A DNA stretch of 64,000 nt from Hydrogenophaga sp. IBVHS1 (GTDB lineage: Bacteria; Pseudomonadota; Gammaproteobacteria; Burkholderiales; Burkholderiaceae_C): positions 1 to 64,000 of the forward strand of contig NZ_NFUU01000001.1 in assembly GCF_002127265.1 (NCBI RefSeq), in the 5' to 3' direction. Below the pieces are notes generated by a model. The model was not told the origin of the DNA and made no database searches. It saw only the letters and a list, made by a program, of their open reading frames with translations. Below, piece by piece: positions 25,324 through 34,200 of the stretch. The stretch's first letter is position 1, and each line of letters opens with the position of its first letter. The position numbers and the translations under genes are program-made.

Positions 25324-28283
25324 GAAAGAACCAGCATCCCCGCAGTGGGGTTCTGCAGCAGCGCGTCCAGCGCTTCGATTGGCAGCGGCTTGGCGAACAG
25401 GTGGCCCTGAAACTGGTCGCAACCCTGGTAGGCCAGAAAGTCGCGCTGCTCCTGCGTCTCCACGCCTTCGGCCACCACCTGCAGGCTCAAGCTTTGCGCC
25501 AGCGCAATGATGGCGCGTGAGATGGCGGCGTCGTTGGGGTCGGTGAGCACGTCGGCCACAAAGCCCTTGTCGATCTTGAGCTGGTCCAGCGGCAGGCGCT
25601 TGAGCACCGACAGTGACGAATAACCGACGCCGAAATCGTCCAGCGACAGCGTCACGCCCAGCGCCTTGAGCATGCCCATCTTGTCGATGGTGATCTCCAT
25701 GCGGTCGGCCAGCAGGCTTTCGGTGAGCTCGAGCTTGAGCTTGTGCGGACGGATGCCGGTGCGCGTGATGGCGGCCATCACCATGTCCACGAAGTCTGGG
25801 TGGCGGAACTGGCGCACGCTCACGTTCACGGCGATGCTGAGGTTGGCGGTCTGTGCGCGGTCGGCCCAGGCGGCGAGTTGCTCGCAGGCGGTTTCCAGCA
25901 CCCACTGGCCCAGCGGCAGGATGAGCCCGGTGTCCTCCGCCACCGGAATGAAGTCGGCTGGCGTCATGAGCCCGCGCTGTGGATGCTGCCAGCGCACCAG
26001 CGCCTCCACGCCGGTGATCACGCCCACGCGGTCCACCTGCGGCTGGTAATACACCACGAACTGCTGTTCGTTGAGCGCCACGCGCAGGTCGGAACCCACT
26101 GTGGCGTTGGCACTCACCGTGGCCTGCATGCCTGGGTCGAAAAAGCACAGCGTGTTGCGACCGAGCGACTTGGCCTGGTACATCGCCAGGTCGGCCTGCT
26201 TGAGCAGTTCTCCCACATCGCTCTGCTGGCCGGTGAACGAGGTCACGCCGATGCTGGGCGTGGCGAAATGCTGGTGTCCGGTGAGCTGGAAGGGCTCGCG
26301 CAGGGTATTGAGCACTTTCTCGGCCAGTGCGCGTGCCTTGAAGGCGGCGGCCTCCGGGTCGGTGCTGAGGTCGTCGACCATCACCACGAACTCATCGCCG
26401 CCCAGGCGCGCCACCATGTCGGTCTTGCGCACGCTTCGGGTCAGGCGCTGCGCCACCTTCTGCAACAGCTGGTCGCCCATATGGTGGCCCAGCGTGTCGT
26501 TGAGGATCTTGAAGTTGTCCAGGTCGATGAACATCAAGGCGCCGTGCTGGCCCGAGCGTGCGCTGGCGGCCAGTGCCTGCTGCAGTCGGTCCAGCAACAA
26601 CTGCCGGTTGGGCAGGTCGGTCAGCGCGTCGTAGAAAGCCAGGTGGCGGATCATGTCCTCGGCGGTCTTGCGCTGCGTGATGTCGCGCCCCACCGCCACC
26701 CAGTGGGTGATGTCTTCGGCCGTGGCCTGCACCGACACCACTTCAAGCTCCACCCAGAACATGGCGCCGTTCTTGCGCCGAACCATCAGCTCGGTGCGGG
26801 CCTGCCGCGATTGCTGCAGGCTCTGCGCGAGCTCGCGCAATTTGGTGATGGCCGGGTCGAGCTCCAGCAGCATGCGCGGCGTCTGCCCCAGTACCTCGGC
26901 CCGGCTGTAGCCCGTGTGCTGCTCGAAGGCGTCGTTGACGAAAACGATGCGGGGCTCCTGATCTTCGGTGCCGGCGCCGGTCTCGGCGATCACCACGATG
27001 TCGTTGAGGCGAGAGACGCTGGTCTCCAGCAGCATCAGCTGTTCCTGCGATCGGCGGCGCTCGGTGACGTCGCGGAAATACACCGCCAGCCCTTCGGCAA
27101 AGGGGTAGGCGCGCACCTCCAGCCATTTGCCCAGCGTAGGGAAGAAATCTTCCAGCTCGACGCGCCGGTTGGTGTGCAGCGATCTGGTGAGCTGGTCCTT
27201 CAGGCGCTGGGCCAGACCGGGGCTGAAGTCCTGCCAGACCTCCATGCCCAGCAGGTCGGCCGTGGTCTTCTGCAACAGACGCTCGCTCTCCTGGTTCAGG
27301 TACGTGAAGCAGCACTGGCGGTCCAGCGTGACAAAGGCTTCGGTGATGCTGGCCAGCGTGGTGGTCAGGCGCATGGCCAGGCGCAGCGTGTCCTGCTGTG
27401 CCTGCTTCTGCGCCGAGATGTCCTGGATCGCACCCTGGATGCGTGCGATCTCGCCATCGGCGCGACGCACCGCCGTGCCCACGGTGCGCACCCATTTCGG
27501 ACTGCCACCCTCCACCAGGACCTGAATCTCTTCGTCAAACGACTCGCCGTTCTGCGCGCAGCGCTCCAGCCGCTGGCGGATGCCGCTGCGCCACTCGGGC
27601 GTGTAGCGTTGCACCATCGATTCCAGATCCTTGACTTGCTCGTGGTCGCTCAGGCCGAGGATGGTGGCGAACTCGTCCGAGTGCACCACCTTGCGCGTCG
27701 ACAACTGCAGCGACCAGCTGCCAGCGCCCGCAGTGTGTTCGGTGAGGTTCAGGCGGCTTTCGCTCTCGCGCAACACATTCGCGTTGTACTGTTCGATCTG
27801 CTCGCTGCGGCGTGCCAGCGCCAGCACGCCGGCGGCGTGGCTGGCCAGCACGCGCAGCACGGGCGTGGCGGTCTGCCCGTCGCGGCTGGCGTCGGCATCG
27901 AGCAGCAGCAGGCCAGTCTGGGTGGAGGTGCCGGTGGCCGGGAGAGGAAGCCAGTGGGCGCAGCGCCAGCCTGTGCGTGTGGGGCGGTTCTTGCCGGTGG
28001 TGGCCAGCACCCAGCCCTCTGTGGCCGGGTGCGCCAGCACCTCTGCACAGGCGAGCAGGGCTGCATGCACGGCATCGGGTGCCAGCCCGTGCGCGCCCAG
28101 CACCTCGGCGGGTTTGCGGGCCGCGTCCACCAGCAGCGCCGCCCCGGTGCCCGCGAGTTCCGAAGCCAGTTCGGCCAGCCGGTCGAATTCCACGCGCTGA
28201 TGGAAGGCAGGAAACGACCCGGTGCGCTCGAAGGCGAGGTCAGAGACCAGGGGAGCGCGGCTGATGTCGGGTCCGGGGCGCAT
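25320..28283 (-). CDS. GAF/PAS-sensing diguanylate cyclase/phosphodiesterase (GGDEF-EAL)
   Basis: A 987-aa, apparently soluble c-di-GMP enzyme. Order of domains: a GAF-like segment (~20-160), three PAS/PAC modules (~170-285, ~300-415, ~425-545), GGDEF (~560-720) and EAL (~735-985). The cyclase site is intact (RLGGDEFVVMV). The EAL site has GVEALVRWQHP, LELTES, LDDFGVGYSSL, KIDKGFV and AEGVETQEQ, so phosphodiesterase activity is likely too. The ATG at 28283 has no strong Shine-Dalgarno; upstream in-frame extension to 28664 would overlap the divergent small gene and is rejected. Confidence 0.92.
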   Translation of the reverse strand: MRPGPDISRAPLVSDLAFERTGSFPAFHQRVEFDRLAELASELAGTGAALLVDAARKPAEVLGAHGLAPDAVHAALLACAEVLAHPATEGWVLATTGKNRPTRTGWRCAHWLPLPATGTSTQTGLLLLDADASRDGQTATPVLRVLASHAAGVLALARRSEQIEQYNANVLRESESRLNLTEHTAGAGSWSLQLSTRKVVHSDEFATILGLSDHEQVKDLESMVQRYTPEWRSGIRQRLERCAQNGESFDEEIQVLVEGGSPKWVRTVGTAVRRADGEIARIQGAIQDISAQKQAQQDTLRLAMRLTTTLASITEAFVTLDRQCCFTYLNQESERLLQKTTADLLGMEVWQDFSPGLAQRLKDQLTRSLHTNRRVELEDFFPTLGKWLEVRAYPFAEGLAVYFRDVTERRRSQEQLMLLETSVSRLNDIVVIAETGAGTEDQEPRIVFVNDAFEQHTGYSRAEVLGQTPRMLLELDPAITKLRELAQSLQQSRQARTELMVRRKNGAMFWVELEVVSVQATAEDITHWVAVGRDITQRKTAEDMIRHLAFYDALTDLPNRQLLLDRLQQALAASARSGQHGALMFIDLDNFKILNDTLGHHMGDQLLQKVAQRLTRSVRKTDMVARLGGDEFVVMVDDLSTDPEAAAFKARALAEKVLNTLREPFQLTGHQHFATPSIGVTSFTGQQSDVGELLKQADLAMYQAKSLGRNTLCFFDPGMQATVSANATVGSDLRVALNEQQFVVYYQPQVDRVGVITGVEALVRWQHPQRGLMTPADFIPVAEDTGLILPLGQWVLETACEQLAAWADRAQTANLSIAVNVSVRQFRHPDFVDMVMAAITRTGIRPHKLKLELTESLLADRMEITIDKMGMLKALGVTLSLDDFGVGYSSLSVLKRLPLDQLKIDKGFVADVLTDPNDAAISRAIIALAQSLSLQVVAEGVETQEQRDFLAYQGCDQFQGHLFAKPLPIEALDALLQNPTAGMLVLS

Positions 28284-28544
28284 GGTCGGTGGGGGGTGTT
28301 TCAAACGGTGGGGAGGCAGGGGTGTCTGGCCGAGCATACAGAGCCCAGGGCCGCGTGCGAGACGCGAAGCGCCGTGCAAGTCGTGAAGTTGTGCACGTCG
28401 AAAGCGGGCTTGCTGGATATTTGTAACAAAGGTGTGAGATTTTGTAGTCTTTGCCCTAACATAAACCGTTGCCAGTCCTCTGGCCTCGCCCCGGCAACGC
28501 ACCCATTTCTGCCATCGCCGAACTGAACTTTGAGGGAGTTGATT
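28284..28544. promoter_or_regulatory. Divergent intergenic region, AT-richer than flanks
   Basis: A 261-bp spacer between the GGDEF/EAL gene and the small 28545 gene. The stretch 28420-28475 is notably AT-rich and is the likely promoter zone for the plus-strand gene. I see no clear consensus element and no gene. Confidence 0.4.
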
Positions 28545-28847
28545 GTGAGCACACTCGCAGAACTCAGGCAATACAGCGACGTCGCCAGCCTGAAATCCGC
28601 GCTGCACCAGCTGTGCAGTGAGTTCGGTCGCATCACGCGTCTGGACATCCTCACCGCCATGCACGAAGGCACCAAGCAGGCGATCTGCTTTCTGCGCATG
28701 GAACGCCCCGAACAGGAGCAGGTGCTCATGAAGAGCCTGGGCGTGGGCCGCTTCGGTGGCGAAGTGGTTTTCGTGCTCAACCTCAACATGCCGGTGACGG
28801 CGGAAGAGGGGCCCTCCTCACAGTGGGCTGACTCGGACATCTATTGA
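28545..28847 (+). CDS. Conserved small protein of unknown function
   Basis: A 100-aa protein starting at GTG (28545) with GGGAG six bases upstream. The sequence is STLAELRQYSDVASLKSALH..., with alternating hydrophobic strands and a central LGVGRFGGEVVFVLNL stretch; the alpha-beta pattern is reminiscent of an RRM/ACT-like ferredoxin fold, but I do not recognise the family with confidence. It has its own terminator at 28853. It has no signal peptide or membrane helix, so it is probably cytoplasmic. Confidence 0.75.
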   Translation: MSTLAELRQYSDVASLKSALHQLCSEFGRITRLDILTAMHEGTKQAICFLRMERPEQEQVLMKSLGVGRFGGEVVFVLNLNMPVTAEEGPSSQWADSDIY

Positions 28848-28852
28848 TCTCT

Positions 28853-28879
28853 GCGGCGCCCCAGGCGCCGCTTCTCTTT
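28853..28879 (+). terminator. Intrinsic terminator after the small 28545 gene
   Basis: A perfect 8-bp stem (GCGGCGCC / GGCGCCGC) with a CCA loop begins six bases after the stop codon and is followed by TTCTCTTT. It separates the small gene from the carboxyltransferase fusion at 28937. Confidence 0.75.
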
Positions 28880-28936
28880 AAGCCTCCTGTCTCCCGATTG
28901 ACCTCCGCGCGCCTGGTGGCCGCGCAAAATCCGCGC

Positions 28937-30736
28937 ATGGAATCCTTGCGCTCCCCCCTGTCTGCACAGATTGTTCAATGGCTGGTTGCGCCGGGTGACG
29001 TGGTGCGTGCTGGTGATGTGGTGGTGGTGCTGGAGGCGATGAAGATGGAGCACGAGGTGCATGCGCCTTCGGCTGCGCGGGTGCTCGAAGTCTTCTACTC
29101 GGAAGGCGATGCGGTTCAGGCGGACGATGTGCTTCTGCGCTCGGAGCCATCGCAGGCCGAGGAGCTCGAAAAGGTGCAGGTTTCACCATCAATCGCGGTG
29201 TCAGGGGCGCCGCGCGCCGATCTGGAGCGGCTTCTGCAGCGACAGGCGTTCACGCTGGACGCCGCGCGCCCCGAGGCGGTGGCGCGCCGTCACGCACAGG
29301 GCCAACGGACAGCGCGCGAGAACATCGCCGACCTGTGCGACGACGACAGTTTTCTCGAGTACGGCGCACTCGCGGTGGCCGCGCAGCGCAGCCGCCGCAG
29401 CGAAGAAGACCTGATCGCCAACACGCCGGCCGATGGCATGGTCACCGGCATCGGCTCGGTGAATGGCCACCGCACCGTGATGCTGGCGTACGACGCCACC
29501 GTGCTGGCCGGTACCCAGGGCATGCGCAACCACCAGAAGACCGACCGGTTGCTCGGCATTGCGCTGGACCAGCGGCTGCCGGTGGTGCTGTTCGCCGAAG
29601 GCGGTGGCGGGCGGCCGGGCGACACCGACATGCCGATCGTCGCCGGCCTGCACGTGGGCACCTTCGCTGCGTTTGCGCGCTTGAGTGGTCAGGTGCCTGT
29701 GGTGGGCATCGTCAGCGGGCGCTGCTTTGCTGGCAACGCCGCGCTGCTGGGTTGCAGCGACGTGGTCATTGCCACCCGGAACGCCAACATCGGCATGGGT
29801 GGGCCTGCCATGGTGCAAGGCGGCGGGCTGGGCCGCTTCAAGCCTGAGGACATTGGCCCCAGCGACGTGCAGCAGGCCAATGGCGTCATTGACGTGCTGG
29901 TGGACGACGAGGCGCAGGCGGTGGCCGCCGCGCGCCATTACCTCTCATTCTTCACGGGCCGCCAGGACGCATGGACCGCGCCCGATGCGTTGGCGCTGCG
30001 CGATGTCGTGCCCGAAAACCGGCTGCGCGTGTACGACAGCACCGCCGCCATGCAGGGCCTGGTGGACCAGGGCAGCCTGCTCGCGCTGCGCACCGGCTTC
30101 GGCACCGGCATCCACACCGCACTGGCGCGCATCGAGGGTCGGCCCGTCGGGCTGATGGCCAGCAATCCGCTGCACCTGGGCGGTGCCATCGACCCCGATG
30201 CCGCCGACAAGGCCGCGCGTTTCATGCAGCTGTGCAATGCCCATGGTCTGCCCATCGTCAGCCTGGTGGACACGCCGGGCTTCATGGTCGGGCCGGCCAC
30301 CGAGGCGCGAGCCCAGGTGCGACATGCCAGCCGCCTGTTCGTGGTTGCGGCGAATCTGCGGGTGCCATTCTTCAGCGTGGTGCTGCGCAAGGGTTATGGT
30401 CTGGGCGCCATGGGCATGGCGGCTGGCGGATTTCACGCACCCGTGTTCACGGTGGCCTGGCCCACGGCCGAATTCGGCGCCATGGGGCTGGAAGGAGCGG
30501 TGCGGCTGGGTTACCGCAAGGAGCTGGAGGCCGAGCCCGAAGGGCCGCAGCGCGATGCATTGTATGAAGCGCTGCTGGCCCGGCAATACAACAACGGCGC
30601 GGCGGTGCAGATGGCGGCCACGCTGGAGATCGATGCGGTGATCGACCCCGCGCAAACGAGAGACTGGCTGGCCAGGGGATTGGCGGGGGCCCGGGTGGCC
30701 GAGCCGCGCGCGGCGCGCTTCATCGACCCCTGGTGA
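28937..30736 (+). CDS. Biotin carrier / acyl-CoA carboxyltransferase fusion protein
   Basis: A 599-aa fusion. Residues ~1-70 are a biotinyl carrier domain with the biotin-accepting Lys36 in EAMKMEHE. From ~95 onward is a full carboxyltransferase of the propionyl-/methylcrotonyl-CoA carboxylase beta type (GMVTGIGSVNGHRTVMLAYD; GGGRPGDTDMP; SGRCFAGNAALLG; GGPAMVQGGGLGRF; SLVDTPGFMVGPATEA; LRKGYGLGAMGM). It would transfer CO2 from carboxybiotin to an acyl-CoA. No biotin carboxylase gene is adjacent, so that subunit must be encoded elsewhere. The ATG at 28937 begins directly at the carrier domain; an open extension to 28844 runs through the terminator and is rejected. The acyl-CoA substrate is unknown. 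Confidence 0.88.
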   Translation: MESLRSPLSAQIVQWLVAPGDVVRAGDVVVVLEAMKMEHEVHAPSAARVLEVFYSEGDAVQADDVLLRSEPSQAEELEKVQVSPSIAVSGAPRADLERLLQRQAFTLDAARPEAVARRHAQGQRTARENIADLCDDDSFLEYGALAVAAQRSRRSEEDLIANTPADGMVTGIGSVNGHRTVMLAYDATVLAGTQGMRNHQKTDRLLGIALDQRLPVVLFAEGGGGRPGDTDMPIVAGLHVGTFAAFARLSGQVPVVGIVSGRCFAGNAALLGCSDVVIATRNANIGMGGPAMVQGGGLGRFKPEDIGPSDVQQANGVIDVLVDDEAQAVAAARHYLSFFTGRQDAWTAPDALALRDVVPENRLRVYDSTAAMQGLVDQGSLLALRTGFGTGIHTALARIEGRPVGLMASNPLHLGGAIDPDAADKAARFMQLCNAHGLPIVSLVDTPGFMVGPATEARAQVRHASRLFVVAANLRVPFFSVVLRKGYGLGAMGMAAGGFHAPVFTVAWPTAEFGAMGLEGAVRLGYRKELEAEPEGPQRDALYEALLARQYNNGAAVQMAATLEIDAVIDPAQTRDWLARGLAGARVAEPRAARFIDPW

Positions 30737-30745
30737 GGCCCGGCG

Positions 30746-31231
30746 TCAAATCAGGTCGCCGAAACCCGTGGTGCGCACGCCTGCGCTGGGCAGCTGGGGC
30801 GCGGTCTGGTTGATGTTGATCCAGAACTCGCACACATGCTTCATGGCGCTGAGGAACTGCGAGAACTCGGTGGGCTTGGCGATGTAGGCATTGGTGCCGG
30901 CGTCGTAGGCGCGCAGCAGGTCGCTGGGTTCGGTGGATGAGGTCAGCACCACCACGGGGATGTGGTGCAGGCTGTCCGAACCCTTGATTTCCTTGAGCAC
31001 ACCGATGCCATCCAGCAGCGGCATCTTCAGGTCCAGCAGCACCAGCATGGGGTTGCTGCCCGACCGGTTCATGAAACCGTTGCGCCGGTGCAGGTAGTCC
31101 AGCGCCTGCATGCCGTCGGAGACGTGCGTCACGCGTCCGTCGAGCCCATGGCGCGCAAGCGCCAGCTTGGTCAGTTCGGCGTCGTCGGGGTTGTCCTCGA
31201 CGAGCAGGATGGCATCGGCATTTTTGGTCAT
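30746..31231 (-). CDS. Single-domain response regulator (Rcp1-like)
   Basis: A 161-aa receiver with a ~25-residue C-terminal extension and no output domain. Acidic pair in LLVEDNPDDAEL (~9-20), phospho-acceptor Asp67 in LLDLKMP, Thr97 in VLTSSTE, Lys119 in YIAKP. The N-P-D-D-A-E-L sequence and a long alpha-2 region are typical of phytochrome-associated Rcp1-type regulators. The start overlaps the stop of the upstream sensor kinase by 4 bp (ATGA), so the two form a two-component pair. The output is presumably protein-protein interaction. Confidence 0.93.
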   Translation of the reverse strand: MTKNADAILLVEDNPDDAELTKLALARHGLDGRVTHVSDGMQALDYLHRRNGFMNRSGSNPMLVLLDLKMPLLDGIGVLKEIKGSDSLHHIPVVVLTSSTEPSDLLRAYDAGTNAYIAKPTEFSQFLSAMKHVCEFWININQTAPQLPSAGVRTTGFGDLI

Positions 31232-34200
31232 GATTCCAGGGGGGCTGGCATGGAGTCCATGGGGGACTCGAACCCGTGTGGGCCTTCAAAGGGGAGCGCG
31301 AAGTAGAAAGTACTGCCCTCACCAAGCTGGCTTTCGGCCCAGATGCTGCCACCGTGCCGCTCGATGATGCGCCGGGTGAGTGCAAGACCTATGCCAGTGC
31401 CCTCGAATTCCGAGGCTCGGTGCAGGCGTTGGAAAACGCCAAACAGTTTCTGTGCGTATTTTGTGTCAAAACCCACACCGTTGTCACGGACAAAGAAGGT
31501 GTAGCCGACCACGGGGTCCACGCTCCAGCCCACTTCGATGCGGGTGCGCTCGCGCGGGCGGGTGTATTTGTAAGCATTGCCCAGCAGGTTGGCCCACACC
31601 TCCCGCAGCAGCAGAGCGTCGCCCTGCACCACCGGCAGGTCGGGGGCGATCACCCAGTCCACCACCCGGCCCTCGGTGTCGTGACCCAGCTGGCCGACCA
31701 CGGCATCCACCAGCAGGGTGAAATCGACCGGTGTGAGGTTCACGGCCGAGCGACCCAGCCGCGAGAACGCCAGCAACCCGTCGATGAGCTGGCTCATGTG
31801 GCGCGCCGAATTGCCGATCGTGCTCAGGTAACGGCCGCTGACTTCGTCGCACTGGCCACCCAGATGCTCTTCCAGCAGACTCACGAAGCTCGATATGTGG
31901 CGCAGCGGTGAGCGCAGATCGTGCGAGACCGAATACGAGAACGACTCCAGGTCCTTGTTGGCGGCCAGCAGTTGCTCGGTGCGCTCCACCACGCGGTTCT
32001 CCAGCTCGTCGTTGATGTTGCGCATCAGGTCGTCGAGCCGCTTGGCGTCGGTCATGTCGCGGTTGATCTTCGCGAATCCGCGCAGCTCGCCGCCGTCGTC
32101 GCGCAAGGCAATCAGCACCGAGTGCGACCAGTATTGCGAGCCGTCCTTGCGGGTGTGCCAGTTGTGAAGCTCGTGCTGGCCGCGCGAGGCGGCCAGGCGC
32201 AGCATCTGGTTGGCGCTGACCTTGCCGTGCTCGGGGTTGGCCGGGTCGAACAGCACACCGTAGTGCCGCCCCACCATCTGAGTCGGCGAGTAGCCATCCA
32301 TGCGCTGGGCGCTGTCGGTCCAGTCGGTGATGACACCTTCTGCGTCCATGAAGAAAATGCAGTAGTCGCGCAGGTTGTCCACCATCAGGCGGAAGCGCTG
32401 TTCGCTCTCCAGCAGCTCGGCCGAGCGCTCGCTGATGCGTTGTTCCAGCTCCTCGTTGAGGTGGATCACGCGTTCTTCGATGCGCTTGCGTTCGGTGATG
32501 TCGATGATCTGCACGAACAGGCCTTTGACGCGGCCTTCGTTGACGTCGGGCAGGTAGTTCACGCTGACGAAAATCTCGTGGCCGTCGGCCGTGGGTCGCC
32601 AGGTCTCGAAGTGCTGCGGCAGGCCCTTGAGAGCCGCCTCCATGCGGGGTTGGGTTTCAGCCCATACCTCGGCCCGGATGCATTCGCTGACATGGCGCCC
32701 GACGATGTGCTGGGGGTCCATGCCGTAGACGCGCAGGTGTTCTGCGTTCGCAAACTGGAACACCAGCCGGTCGTCGACATAGGCGATCAGGCCCGGCACG
32801 TGATCGGTGATGGTCTGCAGGAAGCGCTGGTTGTCGCGCAAGGCGGTCTCTGCGGCCTTGCGCCGGGTGATGTCCACCACGGTGGTGTTGCTGCGCAGGA
32901 AATTGCCTGCGGCATCGCGCACCGCAGACGACGACAGCAGCGCGCGGAACGTGCTGCCATCGCGGCGGCGCAATTCGTATTCCGTGGCGTCCAGCGCGTC
33001 GTCCTGCAGAATCCTCTGCATCCGGGTGTCGAGCAGCGAAACATGCTCTGGCAGCATGATGTCGCGAAAGTTCATCTTGCCAACGACTTCCTCACGCGTG
33101 TAACCCAGCCATTCCAGCTCGGTGTCGTTGACCGAGACGAAGTTGCCGCTGACATCAAGCGAGTGGTAGCCGCAGGGCGCCTGGTTGTAGAGCGCCTGCG
33201 CCTGTTGCAGCGCCTCGTTGAGCTGCAGGTTGGCGCGGTTGACCCGGTCCTCGGACGCCTTGCGGTCCGAAATGTCGATCATCTGGATGATGATGCCCTG
33301 CACCTCGCCGTCTTGCCAGTAGGGTGTGTATTCGATGCTGGCGTAGAAGCGGTGACCGTCGGGGAAGGCGCGCTCGCCCTCAAAGCGCTGGATCTCGCCG
33401 GCGAGCGCCGCCTTCAGGTGGGCTTGTGCCGACTCGAAATCCTGCGGTCGTGCGATTTCGCTGAGGTGGCGGTCCACCAGCTTCTTCGTGTCGCCACTCA
33501 CCCAGCGCGCATAGCTCGCATTGGCAAAGCGGCAGACGAGATCGCGATCGAAGAAGGCCAGCTGCACCGGTACGCTGTTGGTGATGGCCTGCAGGAAATT
33601 GCGCTGTGCGGCGAGTGCGTTTTCAGCCGCCTTGCGTTCGGTGATGTCGATCACCGTGCTGTTGCTGCGCACGAAGCGGCCCTGCCGGTCAAAGACGGCG
33701 GTGCTGTTGAGCAGCGCAAGGAAGGTGCTGCCGTCGCGGCGGCGCATGCTCACTTCGATGGGTTCGAGTTTGCCGTCGCGCTTGAGCCGGCCCAGCCGAT
33801 CTTCGGCTTCCTCCAGATCGTTCATGCCGAATACATCGCGAAAGCTCAGTCGGCCCACCACGTCTTCGCGCTCGTAACCCAGCCAGTCGAGTTCCGTGCG
33901 GTTCATCAACACGAAGACACCATTCGCGTCCACCGAGTGGTAGCCGCAGGGCGCCTGGTTGTAGATGGTCTGGGCGTCTCGCAGGGCCAGCGCGATGCGC
34001 TCCTTGGCCTCGGCCAGCTCATCGGTTCGCTCGCGGACCCGTTGCTCCAGCACGGTGTTGAAGCGCTGGATTTCTTCTTGCTGCTCGTGCAGGGAAGTGA
34101 TGTCGCGCGACACCGCCAGCAGCATGACCGCACGCCCCTGGGAATCGCAGATGGGCGTGACCATCGTGTCCCACCATTTGGGCGTTCCCTTGAAGGTCGT

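Noticed and set aside
25743..28526. A 927-residue plus-strand frame opposite the GGDEF/EAL gene
   Set aside because: Same reason: antisense shadow with no motifs. The minus-strand gene has intact active sites in all catalytic domains.
28844..28936. Extension of the biotin carrier fusion to an upstream start
   Set aside because: The added region is the terminator hairpin of the preceding gene; the natural carrier domain begins at the ATG 28937.
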